Positions 15,358 to 23,616 of a stretch of 23,616 nt of DNA are shown here, one piece after another. Location of the stretch: positions 1,416,759 to 1,440,374 of the forward strand of contig CM074815.1 of assembly GCA_037447605.1 (NCBI GenBank), read 5' to 3'. This DNA comes from Zygnema circumcarinatum. Lineage: Eukaryota > Streptophyta > Zygnematophyceae > Zygnematales > Zygnemataceae. The position numbers were made by a program, and so were the translations under genes. The notes beneath the pieces were generated by a model. It did no database searches. It saw only the letters and a program-made list of their open reading frames with translations, and was not told the origin of the DNA. Position 1 is the stretch's first letter, and every line of letters starts with the position of its first letter.

Positions 15358-17240
15358 GAGTCGCGGCGGGGGGAGAAGATGGATTAAGGGATCTGGAGTT
15401 GCCGGTTGGTCCAGCCCAGGCTGCTGCACCAGGTAACCCTCGAGACTCTGAGTTGATGGGGAGAGAGCCGGATGACTCATGTATGTATTTGTGACTTTGT
15501 GTCTGGCATCTAAATGTGATTCCATTCTCATCTCCTAATCGTGATTTCTTGACTCTTTCATGAATGTTGTGATGAATGGAGAACAAATTGATGTCCATTC
15601 AATCCTTCATGTAATGTGTCCTTAATCCATTTACATTTACTTTACGGTTAACGCAGCTCACTAATCATGTTTCAAGTTTGCATGTATTGATGCCTTTACA
15701 TGCTTCGATTGGGACTTTTAGCCATACTAACTGGAAGTTGGTCAAGATCTGGCGAAAAGGACATCCCATGCTACATTGGGTGGATACTTCTACCAGTTTG
15801 CTGGTTGGATCGCCGTACCCTTTGATCTGGCGGACTTCATGTTCTCCATCATCGTATGTATTGCGGTCACTCTTCCACCTTGCACACCGTGCAATGACCT
15901 TTCAAGGATTCATTGGCGGCAGATCTGTAGTAGTTTTACTTGATTCAGGTGCTGATTCTAATTTCATTAGCTGTTGCACTTGTTAAGCTTGTTGACTTGT
16001 TTGTTCTCCCCCTTTATTGAAGTCGTGACTTTTGGTGGATGAAGAGAGGGCTACCCTTGGCACCATAATTATACGTTGAAGATTCAGAACTTATCGAGGC
16101 AGATTTGGTGTTTCGTCACCACCCGGGTCTGCCCTTGCTGAGATGTTATCTGGAAGTCAGCGGTTAACCATGGTCAAGGCTCATGATTTTTCCATACCAC
16201 TCGCGTTTTGCGTTGCGGTTGCATCAATTGAGTAACTTGCGACCCAGGCATCGAATGATTCCAAGACGTGGCATCTGATACACCTTTTCAGTGTTCAGCC
16301 ACGAATCGCCGCAAGCTGCCAGGAACGCGCATCGCTTTGGTACAAGTCATGGATACCATGCAGGTTATCATGTTGAGGAACAAGAGTGGCATGTCACATG
16401 CACGATGCGTTGTCACCTGTTCATTCCAAAATTCGATGCTGTCTGATGAATTCAGGATATTTTCCCTGACGACTTACCTTGGGATTTGTCTGCCACGAGG
16501 TGTCGGGCATACGATTCCTTGGAACCTTGATAAAAGCCGCCGTGCGCCGATCATTGGTTAAATCCTAAGCACCGAAGATACGGCAACAGCCACTCTCACA
16601 GATAAAGGATGGGATTGAACCCAGCCAAGCTCCTTTCGGTGTCTCAACTCTTTGTGGGGAAGAAAGATGGTCTTCGCGCATGTGTTGCTCACTATCGGTA
16701 CTTAAGAGTACAAAGCTCTGCCGAGGTTCGATGCGTTACGTGCATCGATGACTTGCTGACAGATTGCAAGGTGCTCGAGTATTCACATCACTCGATCTTG
16801 CACAAGGTTATCATCAGATTCGTGTGACGGATGCTGATGTACCTAAGACGGCGTTTCGTACGCCTATCGGTCATTTCCAGTATAAGGTTTTACCTTCTGG
16901 AATCACTGGAATGTTCAATAACCTTCTAGCTTGCCACTATCGGGAACGTTCATTGGCATGGATGACTTGCGTTTCGGTGCTTTTATGATATCCTCGCCTT
17001 TATAACACAGCTAGGACCATCTTCAACATTGCGAGAAAGGTGTTTGAAGTTTTGAGGGAGCATCATTTTTATGCCAAGTGGAAGAGAGCGTCACTTCACG
17101 GCAGCGAGCTGCCCTCATTGGCAGATTAATGATCAGGGCATCTTGATTGGTATTGGCTAAGGCGGTCGTTGGCTCAGACATGGGAGTACTTGGCCATTCA
17201 CATCAAATTGGCCTTCTTCATTGCGAATTATTTTTGTAAA
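15325..17240 (+). pseudogene. pol of element C, N-terminal segment to RT (broken)
   Basis: The unrecognised pol segment is well kept at 15680-15900 (HVLMPLHASIGTFSHTNWK, then HWVDTSTSLLVGSPYPL) and leads into the protease active site DSGADSNFIS (Asp at about 15942). After that the protease and linker are scrambled (16000-16620). RT pieces appear at 16650-16900 (FVGKKDG, SLDLAQGYHQI, KTAFRTPIGHFQYKVLP). The YLDD motif at about 16980 is destroyed, because the bases before ATATCCTCG no longer encode Tyr-Leu-Asp-Asp. The thumb region can be followed to about 17270 only at nucleotide level. Confidence 0.85.
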
Positions 17241-17409
17241 TTTATTCAAGGGTTTAGCAAACTTGTTACTCCTCTGCACAAGCACTGGGTGTATGTGGTT
17301 GGTGTCACCTACATCCTGATTGCCTGAACGTTGGGTAAGGGCCTTTGAGGGTGTCAACAGACCTTGTCAGTGGGATTACATTGGTGTTGGCAGTAAGTTG
17401 CTAAACCAT

Positions 17410-18075
17410 ATGAGGTGGTTTGTATGCGTTGGATTTGTCGGGAGCCGTCCTATTTCAGCATGGTCACCTCTGTGGACGTAAGGCCGAAGACCATTAAATT
17501 CTACGCAATTAATTTAACCGAGCAAGAGCTCTCTAGCAATCCATGCCTTGAGGACATGGCGGGGTCATTTAGAGGGGATAAAGCCGCTCACCGCTGTCAC
17601 GGCATCATCGCCGTCGACATTTCTTTCCTCTCAACAGACATTGACTAGGCGGCAGGCACGCTGGTCCGAGTTCCTTCAACGATTTGACTGTCAGTGGGTC
17701 TATCGACCAGGGAGGTTGAATGTGGCGGACCCATTGAGCAGGCAGTCGCGACATCTAGCCTGGATGGTGCATTCGTCGACTCGGGTGATGGAGGAACGAA
17801 GCGGTCGAGATGAAGGGCCGGCCAACCCTGATTTTCCCTTTCCGGTATGCCTAGCCATAAACCACCGCACCAGTAGGACAGTCGACCCTCCTGCTCTCTC
17901 TGATCTCAGACGGATGATTCAAGAGGGCTATACTGGTGATCCCTTGTTCTTGGATGGCCAAGGTAGTGGCTATAAGGACAAAGTGGTGCTCTCAACAGAT
18001 GGGTTTTGCATTCACCTGACGCAATCGTTGTGTCCCCAGACCGGATATCGCCACGTCAACTCATTCTGAGTGAAT
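17410..18075 (+). pseudogene. RNase H end and connector of element C
   Basis: The RNase H catalytic part (17410-17640) is scrambled. From LTRRQARWSEFLQRFDC to VVLSTDGF (about 17638-18005) the protein is identical to B, including VYRPGRLNVADPLSRQ and DPPALSDLRRMIQEGYTGDP. Nucleotide identity is visibly near complete; I noticed one substitution in the last 125 bp I compared. The frame is then lost in the integrase histidine region (18006-18110). Confidence 0.85.
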
Positions 18076-18109
18076 TATCCGCCGGATAGAGGTCATATAA
18101 TGGCGAGAT

Positions 18110-19527
18110 GAGACTGCTCGTGAGTTCTGGTGGCCGGGGCTCACGAGGGATGTGAAGGCGTATGTACTCGCCTGTCCCACTTGTCAACGTGATAAGGCAC
18201 GCACTGGCAGGATTCCTGGCCAGCTGCAACCCTTGACACCTCCTTTTCGGAAATGGGAGAGTGTTGGCATGGATTTGATCACTGATCTACCTGTCACACC
18301 ACGGGGTTTTGACTCCATCTTAGTGTTCGTCGATAGGCTCAGCAAGATGGTGCATTTTGCACCAACTACTAAGACAGCTGGGGCCGATGAGATGGCACGG
18401 ATATATGTTGACAAAGTATGGAGTTTGCATGGGCTTCAATCAGAGATTATTTCTGATCGAGATCCCAGATTCACTGGACATTTCTGGAAAGAAGTGCTAC
18501 GAATCGTGGGTACCAAGCAGGCTATGAGTACAGCCTTCCACCCGCAAACTGACGGCCAGACGGAGCGGGTGAACCGAATCCTGGAAGATTATCTTCGGCA
18601 TTATGTGGGACCTACACCGGATGTGTGGGATTAGTTGCTCCCGGTGGCTGAATATGCCATTAATAATGCGTACCAGGAATCTATCGGTACTACTCCATTT
18701 CTTTTTGAATTTTGGTCAGCATCCTCTAAATCCCCTGCAGCCGAAGGATCAATCCCCTTCTGAGTGGCACATGGGTGTCCACCGAAATCCCGATCCTTGG
18801 TGTACGAGAGGAGCTGGTGGGACTCAACCTCCTGCCGTTACTTCTTTTGTCCGATTGATGTCTGAGTCCTTGCAGCGGGCGCGGCAGACCCTGCAAGCGG
18901 CCAACTCCCGACAGAAGTCGTATGCTGATCGCAAGCGGACTCCACTTACCTTTATTGAGGGAGATGAAGTTTTGTTGAGTACCGCTCATCTTAAACTCAA
19001 AGCTTATGGCGGCACCCGTAAGCTGTGGCCACGTTATGTGGGGCCTTTTAAAGTCGTGAAGCGCATTGGAGAAGTGGCTTACAGTACCGTATCACCAGCC
19101 CATATGAAGTGGTATCTGGTTTTTCATGTGAGCTCGCCAAAGGCTTATGAACACCATGGGGATCCAACCACCTCCTACACCATTGGAGATTGAAGGCGAT
19201 CTAGAGAATGAGGTAGAAGCCATTCAAACCCACCGAACAGTGCGAAAGGGTCGCAGATCCCATCACGAGTATCTCGTGAAATGGTTGGGCTATGGGGTTG
19301 AACATAGTACTTGGGAGAAAGAAGGCAACTTGACCAATTGCCAGGAGCTCCTTGCTTTGTATTGGGCGGCGCGGGCCGCCGGAGCGCGGGCGAGGGCTGA
19401 ACGGGGGGTTCCTGGGCAGTCTTCGCGCAACTCGGACGGGGACTTGACCGGGATTATCGCTGAGCCCTCCCGTACGTCATGCAGAGTTCGACGCGTGTCG
19501 TCAAAACTGCGAGCTACTTTGACTTGA
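18110..19527 (+). pseudogene. Integrase and chromodomain of element C
   Basis: FWWPG-like sequence at about 18128 leads into VKAYVLACPTCQRDK, the Cys half of the zinc finger that B has lost. The core from 18152 keeps the first Asp (GMDLITDL), the second Asp (SDRDPRF) and the Glu (DGQTERVN), and ends in an in-frame TAG at 18632-18634 where B has Gln. A further frame (18603-19193) covers the C-terminal region and GPF module. A third (19147-19527) covers the chromodomain, with IEGDLENEVEAIQTHR, HHEYLVKWLGYGVEHSTWE and NLTNCQELL, followed by a basic tail. The expected aromatic Y of LEYEVE reads N here. Confidence 0.9.
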
Positions 19528-19562
19528 TTTACCCTCGTGAACGAGGACGTTCACACTTCGCA

Positions 19563-19578
19563 TTGGGGGGGGGAGTAA
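19563..19578 (+). other. Polypurine tract of element C
   Basis: TTGGGGGGGGGAGTAA lies directly before the 3' LTR, matching the tract of element A. Confidence 0.85.
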
Positions 19579-20071
19579 TGTAGCGAACTGAACGTTAACA
19601 GACATTACGGTGCTGCTGCATCTTAGCAATTCCGACGGTTTGCTGTACAAGCTGTCTGCGAAGAACTTGTGCGTCAGCTGTACGGGTCCGTACTACCGGT
19701 ACGGGACGGTACGGACTGACGGCGACTCTGCGGCGTTGGCGCGTCGCGTTCGAGATCGAACGTATGACCATTGGTCGCTATACAGGTAGTTTATGGTTAC
19801 ACATTGGGAATGCTGGTGACCGCTGACCGGCCTCTCATACAACTGGCATTGGACCAGCCGATTGGCCACGTGGCATAGCGCCATTGGCTAGCCCTGCTCC
19901 CGGTCCCTTACGCTGGTAAAGGGTTCGACGGGGGGAGCGTATAAGGGGCGTGGGATGAATGCAAGAGGGGGTCCTTGAAGGGGGCACTTGCAATCGTTCC
20001 AGAAACCAGCATTACATTTAAGTGACTTAGTCTCTAGCAGGCTTTGGGTGTTGTGCTCAAGGCTTGTTACA
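19579..20071 (+). repeat. 3' LTR of element C (493 bp)
   Basis: It starts TGTAGCGAACTGAACG and ends GGCTTGTTACA. A TATAAG is at 19940-19945. It is strongly diverged from the 5' LTR in U3 and nearly identical in the last ~100 bp. Confidence 0.95.
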
Positions 20072-20076
20072 GTTAG
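20072..20076 (+). repeat. Target site duplication of element C, right copy
   Basis: GTTAG is identical to 13645-13649. Confidence 0.9.
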
Positions 20077-20581
20077 AGATGTGTCCCTCTCGTGTTGAGG
20101 TAGAGGAGAAGTTCCAGCAAGCATATAGTGCTTAGCTACTGCAGTTGGGGTGTAAGCTGCCTATCAGTGGATAGAATAGTGCTCATGAGAGGAGGAGAAT
20201 CGGGCATAAGGTTATATGTAGATTTCCTAAGAGAGCTTGTATTACACCTTTGAATGTTAAGGAGTTTTAGGCCGTAGGGCTTTCCCTATACTTGTGTCAT
20301 CTGGCCACATGTGAGTCCTTGTGTTGATTGGAGGATGAAATGGGTGGAGGCGAACATTGTATGGGCGGTGTGTCGTGATCACACGCGGAGACCATTGGAG
20401 GAGCTACTAAAGGAGCCGAGACTCATGGAGGAGATGAAGAAGTGTTCTTGTAGGTGGCGCGTTTTGTTTTCCGCTGTGCGCACCTGGTGAGGGGAGGAAG
20501 AGAAGGCATACTGTGGCGGATGCGGTATGTGGCCTAAGTAGATGTGGAAGAAGTTTTGGAGTGTTCACTCAAGCATGTTTT
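20077..20581. other. Unassigned interval between C and Copia E
   Basis: No long frame, LTR end or primer site is visible. It may be the remainder of the Copia D LTR, since C entered that sequence, or the host sequence that E entered. Short open stretches on the + strand, for example HKVICRFPKRACITPLNVKE at about 20197 and RRPLEELLKEPRLMEEMKKC at about 20380, do not resemble a family I know. Confidence 0.4.
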
Positions 20582-21615
20582 TGTTGGTGGAGGGACTCCT
20601 CCACTGCTGCCGGCTTCTCCACTCGCATCACCTTCCATCGGAGTTCGCGTTCCAATCGATGATGACATTTCCCAAACTCTCACATTCACTCATAGCCCAT
20701 TTTACTCACAGAGTGAACCTCTCAGAATATGCACAGCGGAATAACAGAGAGAAAAGGATAGGAGAAAGCTCTCGGCTCTAAAACTCCTTAATAATGATCT
20801 TAACACCACAATTGAGAGACCCCCTCTCAACTAGCCCAATAAACTCAAAAGCCCACTACCTCGCAGCACAAGCAAGTGTAGTGTTACAACACGCAGCAAC
20901 AGCTTCCTCAGAGTCTACAATAGCTACGCCAGGATCCAGAAGTTAAAGATTACTACCAACCAAACAAAACAACACACTATATAATTTTATGTCACAACAT
21001 CCGCGTGGACACTACAATACAACGGCTCACAACATCGGCTAAGGCCCGCAGGGCCCTATCCCCGACCCCCTCATCCTGGCACACTGTGATCCCCTGCCTG
21101 GGCCACACGGATCCCGTGACAAGCCTCTCCGCTGGCCAGGATCCTCAATTCTCTAAGCTAATCCACTTCTTGGCGCCAGAGGATCTGACCTCAGCCCAAG
21201 ATTGATGACGCCATTAAACTCCGCTGCCGCACGCCACCGGCTATCTGACGCCCGCATATGATGAATCGCGCGACCTATTATTTTGCAGTGGACGCCGTGA
21301 CGCTGGGCCAAGTCCGACCGCTCAATCCAGGCAGCGCCAGCGCTGCCACACTTCGACTCGCTACAAGTAGGATTCAAGGCTGCCACAAGGCTGGGCCGGG
21401 GCCATTATTTCACTGGCTCAAAGGCCGTCTCATACACGTCATTTCTGATCTGTCGCTGGCCGCTGCTTCTGTCACTTCCCCGGGACTGGCCGCCACGCCT
21501 CTTCCACCCACCGTCCGGCATCACTTACTAACTTAGCGACCGCCAAAGGAAACACACAACACAAACACACAAAACTAATGTTCCAACAAAACATGCTAAC
21601 TATCATACACTAACA
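20582..21615 (-). repeat. 3' LTR of Copia E (lower end uncertain)
   Basis: The start at 21615 (TGTTAG) is fixed by the polypurine tract. A TATA-like site on the minus strand at 20985-20978 gives a U3 of about 630 bp. The other end is ambiguous. A CCAACA at 20587-20582 fits a Copia terminus (LTR about 1,034 bp), but an end near 20663 (TGTCA) cannot be excluded. The flanking copy needed to decide is outside the window. Confidence 0.6.
20978..20985 (-). promoter_or_regulatory. Candidate TATA box of Copia E LTR
   Basis: The minus strand reads AAAATTATATAGTG, about 70 bp after an AGGGCCCT motif. The position is analogous to the box in Copia D. Confidence 0.4.
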
Positions 21616-21629
21616 AACCCCCTCTTTGG
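21616..21629 (-). other. Polypurine tract of Copia E
   Basis: On the minus strand CCAAAGAGGGGGTT lies immediately before TGTTAG. Confidence 0.75.
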
Positions 21630-21689
21630 AACTTTTAGTTTTGCGCGGGCCCCAGCCCGATCAACCTCCCGTTGACTAATAGTGTTTCC

Positions 21690-22469
21690 CCACTAACTCC
21701 CTTTGTTAGTAAGCATATCTCAAGGCCTGCCCTTGGTGCCCAATTTAACTTCACCTTGGAACAAGCCCTCCTCGAAAGTACCTCCCGGGAACTCCCCTGC
21801 ACATAATGGTACTTCGCACCCTAATGTGCTTGGTCCTCTTGTGGAAATACTGTGGTTTCCCTAGAATTGTAAGTAATCGACGCATTGATTGTCGGTAAAA
21901 CAAGGTAACGTCGTTATCCCCTTGCATTTCCTTTCAAAGAACTGCATGAAACCACACTCCTTCCTTCGGCATGACAAGCACTCCATGTAATTCTCCGCGG
22001 CTCGACATATAACGCCACCGAAGTCCCGCAACTTGGAACCTACCTAAATCAGCCTCCCTCCTCCATTCAGGTAAACGAAACCCGAGGTCGAGCGTGACGT
22101 ATCGACATCTCCTCCCCAATCTGAGTCTGTATAGCCAATCACTCTGGTTGGCCCCCTCTCATACCTGATTCCATAATCGAGCGTCCCCTTCACATATCTG
22201 AAAATCCTCTTCACTGCCTCCCAATGCTCGAGGCCCGGATTCTCCATGAATCGCTGGGTCGGTGCCCACCGCCAAGTCCGGACACGCCAAGCCCGACAAT
22301 AAGCATATTAGACTCCCCAATCGTAAAGGATCTCAGATGGCGCACCTCAACATCTTTTGTGCCTCCTCGCGATCCTAATTTTAAGGTGACATCTCCTTCA
22401 GTTCTAGTGCCGCACTCCATGGGGCTGGAACACGCCTAGCATCCTCCATTCGAAAACGGCAAGCACATC
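21690..22469 (-). pseudogene. RT end and RNase H of Copia E (decayed)
   Basis: From 22469 downward the RT thumb is traceable only with stops and shifts; the expected KYV.DVLARF.MEDAR pattern reads RYA-stop-DVLAVFEWR. The frame at 22247-22044 has FMENPGLEHWEAVKRIFRYVKGTLDYG-type sequence and then GYTDSDWGGDVDTSRSTSGFVYLNGG, the start of Copia RNase H with its first catalytic Asp. At about 21860-21820 YFHKRTKHIRVR matches the usual FHKRTKHI motif. At 21719 DMLT is the usual ADILTK end of the protein. The intermediate part with the catalytic Glu is unreadable. Confidence 0.85.
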
Positions 22470-23423
22470 CTAAGCATACCTTGACATAGAAACAAGCCTA
22501 TCCCCGCCTCTTCGCCTGCATTCCCGCCAGAGCCGCCTCCCGTGACCATATATTTTGAAATTTGCCTCGTAGCGCCCCTTCAAAGATCTGATTCTTTCAA
22601 GGGAGAGGCTCACCATGATCAGGTCGTCCACATAGATTCCTACGAACATGATGTCTGCCCCCTCTCCTTGACGGTACACTGAATGATCTGTCTCAAACCG
22701 AGCAAAGTCATTCCTCCTCAAAAGATCGTCAATCTTTTCGTACCACACTCTCGGCGCCTGCTTCAAGCCGTACAGGCTCTTCACCAGTCGACAGACTAGG
22801 TGCTCCTTCCCGGGGACGACCTTCCCCTCCGGCTGCTCCATGTAAATCTCTTCCGTGAGATCACCATACAGAAATGCCGTCTTGATGTCCAATTGATGGA
22901 CGTGCATTCCTTCAGCCGCTGCAATGGAAATCAAGGCTCTCAAGGAATTGAACTTTACCACTGGAGCGAACGTCTCCATGTAGTCAATCCCATACTGCTG
23001 GCCGTATCCTTTCGCCACTAACCGCGCCTTGTACCTATCCACGCTTCCGTCTGCCTTCCTCTTGACTTTGAAGACCCATTTGCAGCCGATAGCTCGCCTC
23101 CCTTGAGGCAGCTCCTCCAATCTCCACGTGCCGTTCTCGATCAGGCTGTCCCATTCGCTATCAATCGCAACCCGCCACTTATCGCCATCGACTCCGTCGT
23201 GCGCCTCCTCAAAGGTCTGTGGCTCGGTAATCATGAAACAGTGTGCAACTCCCACAAGGTCAGCTGAATCTGATGGCACTCTCTCTTGGATCAGATTGGT
23301 ACCAGGCGAAAACCGATCTGGTCGCCTCGTGTCTCGGCCGCTCCTCCGGACTGTCTTCGCACTTCGTCCTCTCGGGTAGAAGTAGAGTCCAGGAACAAAA
23401 CCTGGGGGCATGTTCGCTAACAT
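22470..23423 (-). pseudogene. Copia E reverse transcriptase (truncated Pol fragment)
   Basis: An open frame of 317 codons. Residues 1-80 are the integrase-RT linker, with a basic RRSGRDTRRPDRF stretch. RT proper starts at about residue 85 with the classic Copia signatures: ENGTWRLEELPQGRRAIGCK, KRKADGSVDRYKARLVAKGY, ETFAPVVKFNSLRALISIAA, HQLDIKTAFLYGDL, SLYGLKQAPRVWY and catalytic YVDD at 264-267. The frame degrades after residue ~290 and ends early. The first Met lies 2 bp from the A-family LTR, so it is only the edge of the fragment. In an intact element this enzyme copies element RNA inside particles. Confidence 0.93.
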
Positions 23424-23425
23424 TG

Positions 23426-23616
23426 TGTAGCGTAACGCTACAGCGTGACCCTGGAGGCGTACTCATAGTGATACTATGACTATCCCTTCATCTCAGCGCC
23501 TAGCGGATAGGTTAGGACGCTGCCAAGACCGCAGGAGGTCTTGGGCTCGATCCTTGTGGCGTGCAAAGGATCTCTTTTGGATCGTACTGGTCGTCCGTAC
23601 AGGTGTACGGACGCAC
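23426..23616 (+). repeat. Second A-family LTR, first 191 bp
   Basis: It starts TGTAGCGTAACGCTACA and matches 6109-6299 at 190 of 191 positions, the only difference being A to G at the centre of the last inverted repeat. It cuts Copia E pol. It could be the 5' LTR of a further A-family element or a solo LTR. The expected target duplication is CATTG (23421-23425). Confidence 0.93.

Larger units (their letters stand above)
13650..20071 (+). mobile_element. Ty3/Gypsy chromovirus C, full length but scrambled
   Basis: This copy has both LTRs, primer site, gag, pol, polypurine tract and a perfect 5-bp target duplication, and belongs to the same family as B. Coding sequence is broken by many small indels and stops, but these are clustered. 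Blocks such as about 17640-18005, 18150-18630 and 18730-19075 are almost identical to B, while stretches between them are scrambled. The two LTRs also differ strongly in their first half and match well in the last ~100 bp. Confidence 0.95.
20582..23425 (-). mobile_element. Ty1/Copia element E, 5' part removed by an A-family LTR
   Basis: Read on the minus strand: RT frame, decayed RNase H, polypurine tract (21629-21616), then a 3' LTR starting TGTTAGTG at 21615. RT next to RNase H with no integrase after it is the Copia order. The upstream part (gag, protease, integrase) is cut off at 23425 by the LTR that starts at 23426. The lower boundary is uncertain. Confidence 0.85.

Noticed and set aside
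6109-23616. The 17-kb interval flanked by two A-family LTRs as one giant element
   Set aside because: The interval contains independent elements with their own LTRs, primer sites and, for C, its own target duplication, so nesting explains it better.

Overview
The window looks like a gene-poor, retrotransposon-packed stretch of a green plant nuclear genome, probably a streptophyte, either a land plant or a charophyte alga. I cannot name the species. Three elements carry a primer-binding site that matches the 3' end of plant initiator tRNA-Met over 13 nt (TGGTATCAGAGCC). The families present are Ty3/Gypsy chromoviruses (gag, protease, RT, RNase H, integrase, chromodomain) and Ty1/Copia elements. 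I found no host protein gene, rRNA, tRNA or CRISPR array.

Layout, left to right. (1) 1-6760, + strand: chromovirus A, with the end of its 5' LTR, a heavily decayed gag-pol and a complete 3' LTR (6109-6760). (2) 6761-12414, - strand: chromovirus B, the best-preserved copy, with long gag and pol frames and its 5' LTR at 11911-12414. It is cut inside its chromodomain by the end of element A. (3) 12415-13649, + strand: the 3' end of an older Copia element, D (RNase H tail, polypurine tract and start of a long LTR). B sits in D's coding region. (4) 13650-20071, + strand: chromovirus C, same family as B, complete from LTR to LTR and flanked by a perfect 5-bp target duplication GTTAG. It is badly scrambled inside and is inserted in or beside the D LTR. 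(5) 20077 to about 20581: not assigned. (6) About 20582-23425, - strand: Copia element E (3' LTR, decayed RNase H, well-kept RT). (7) 23426-23616, + strand: the first 191 bp of another A-family LTR, differing at one base from the matching part of A's 3' LTR and cutting element E.

The insertions are nested. D was entered by B, B by A, D (or its flank) by C, and E by the second A-family copy. No copy is intact. B keeps the RT, RNase H and integrase catalytic motifs, but gag is broken by an 8-nt deletion, the integrase zinc finger is damaged and the chromodomain is cut. C keeps a zinc knuckle, a protease motif and an integrase core. A keeps a good RT and chromodomain.

Points of most interest: a canonical -1 slippery heptamer in the gag/pol overlap, conserved in B and C; a conserved but unrecognised segment of about 150-200 residues between the zinc knuckle and the protease in all three chromovirus copies; dense arrays of GTAC cores in the U3 regions; a chain of five perfect inverted repeats in the A-family LTR; and a patchwork of near-identical and scrambled blocks in C that could be gene conversion or uncorrected sequence.
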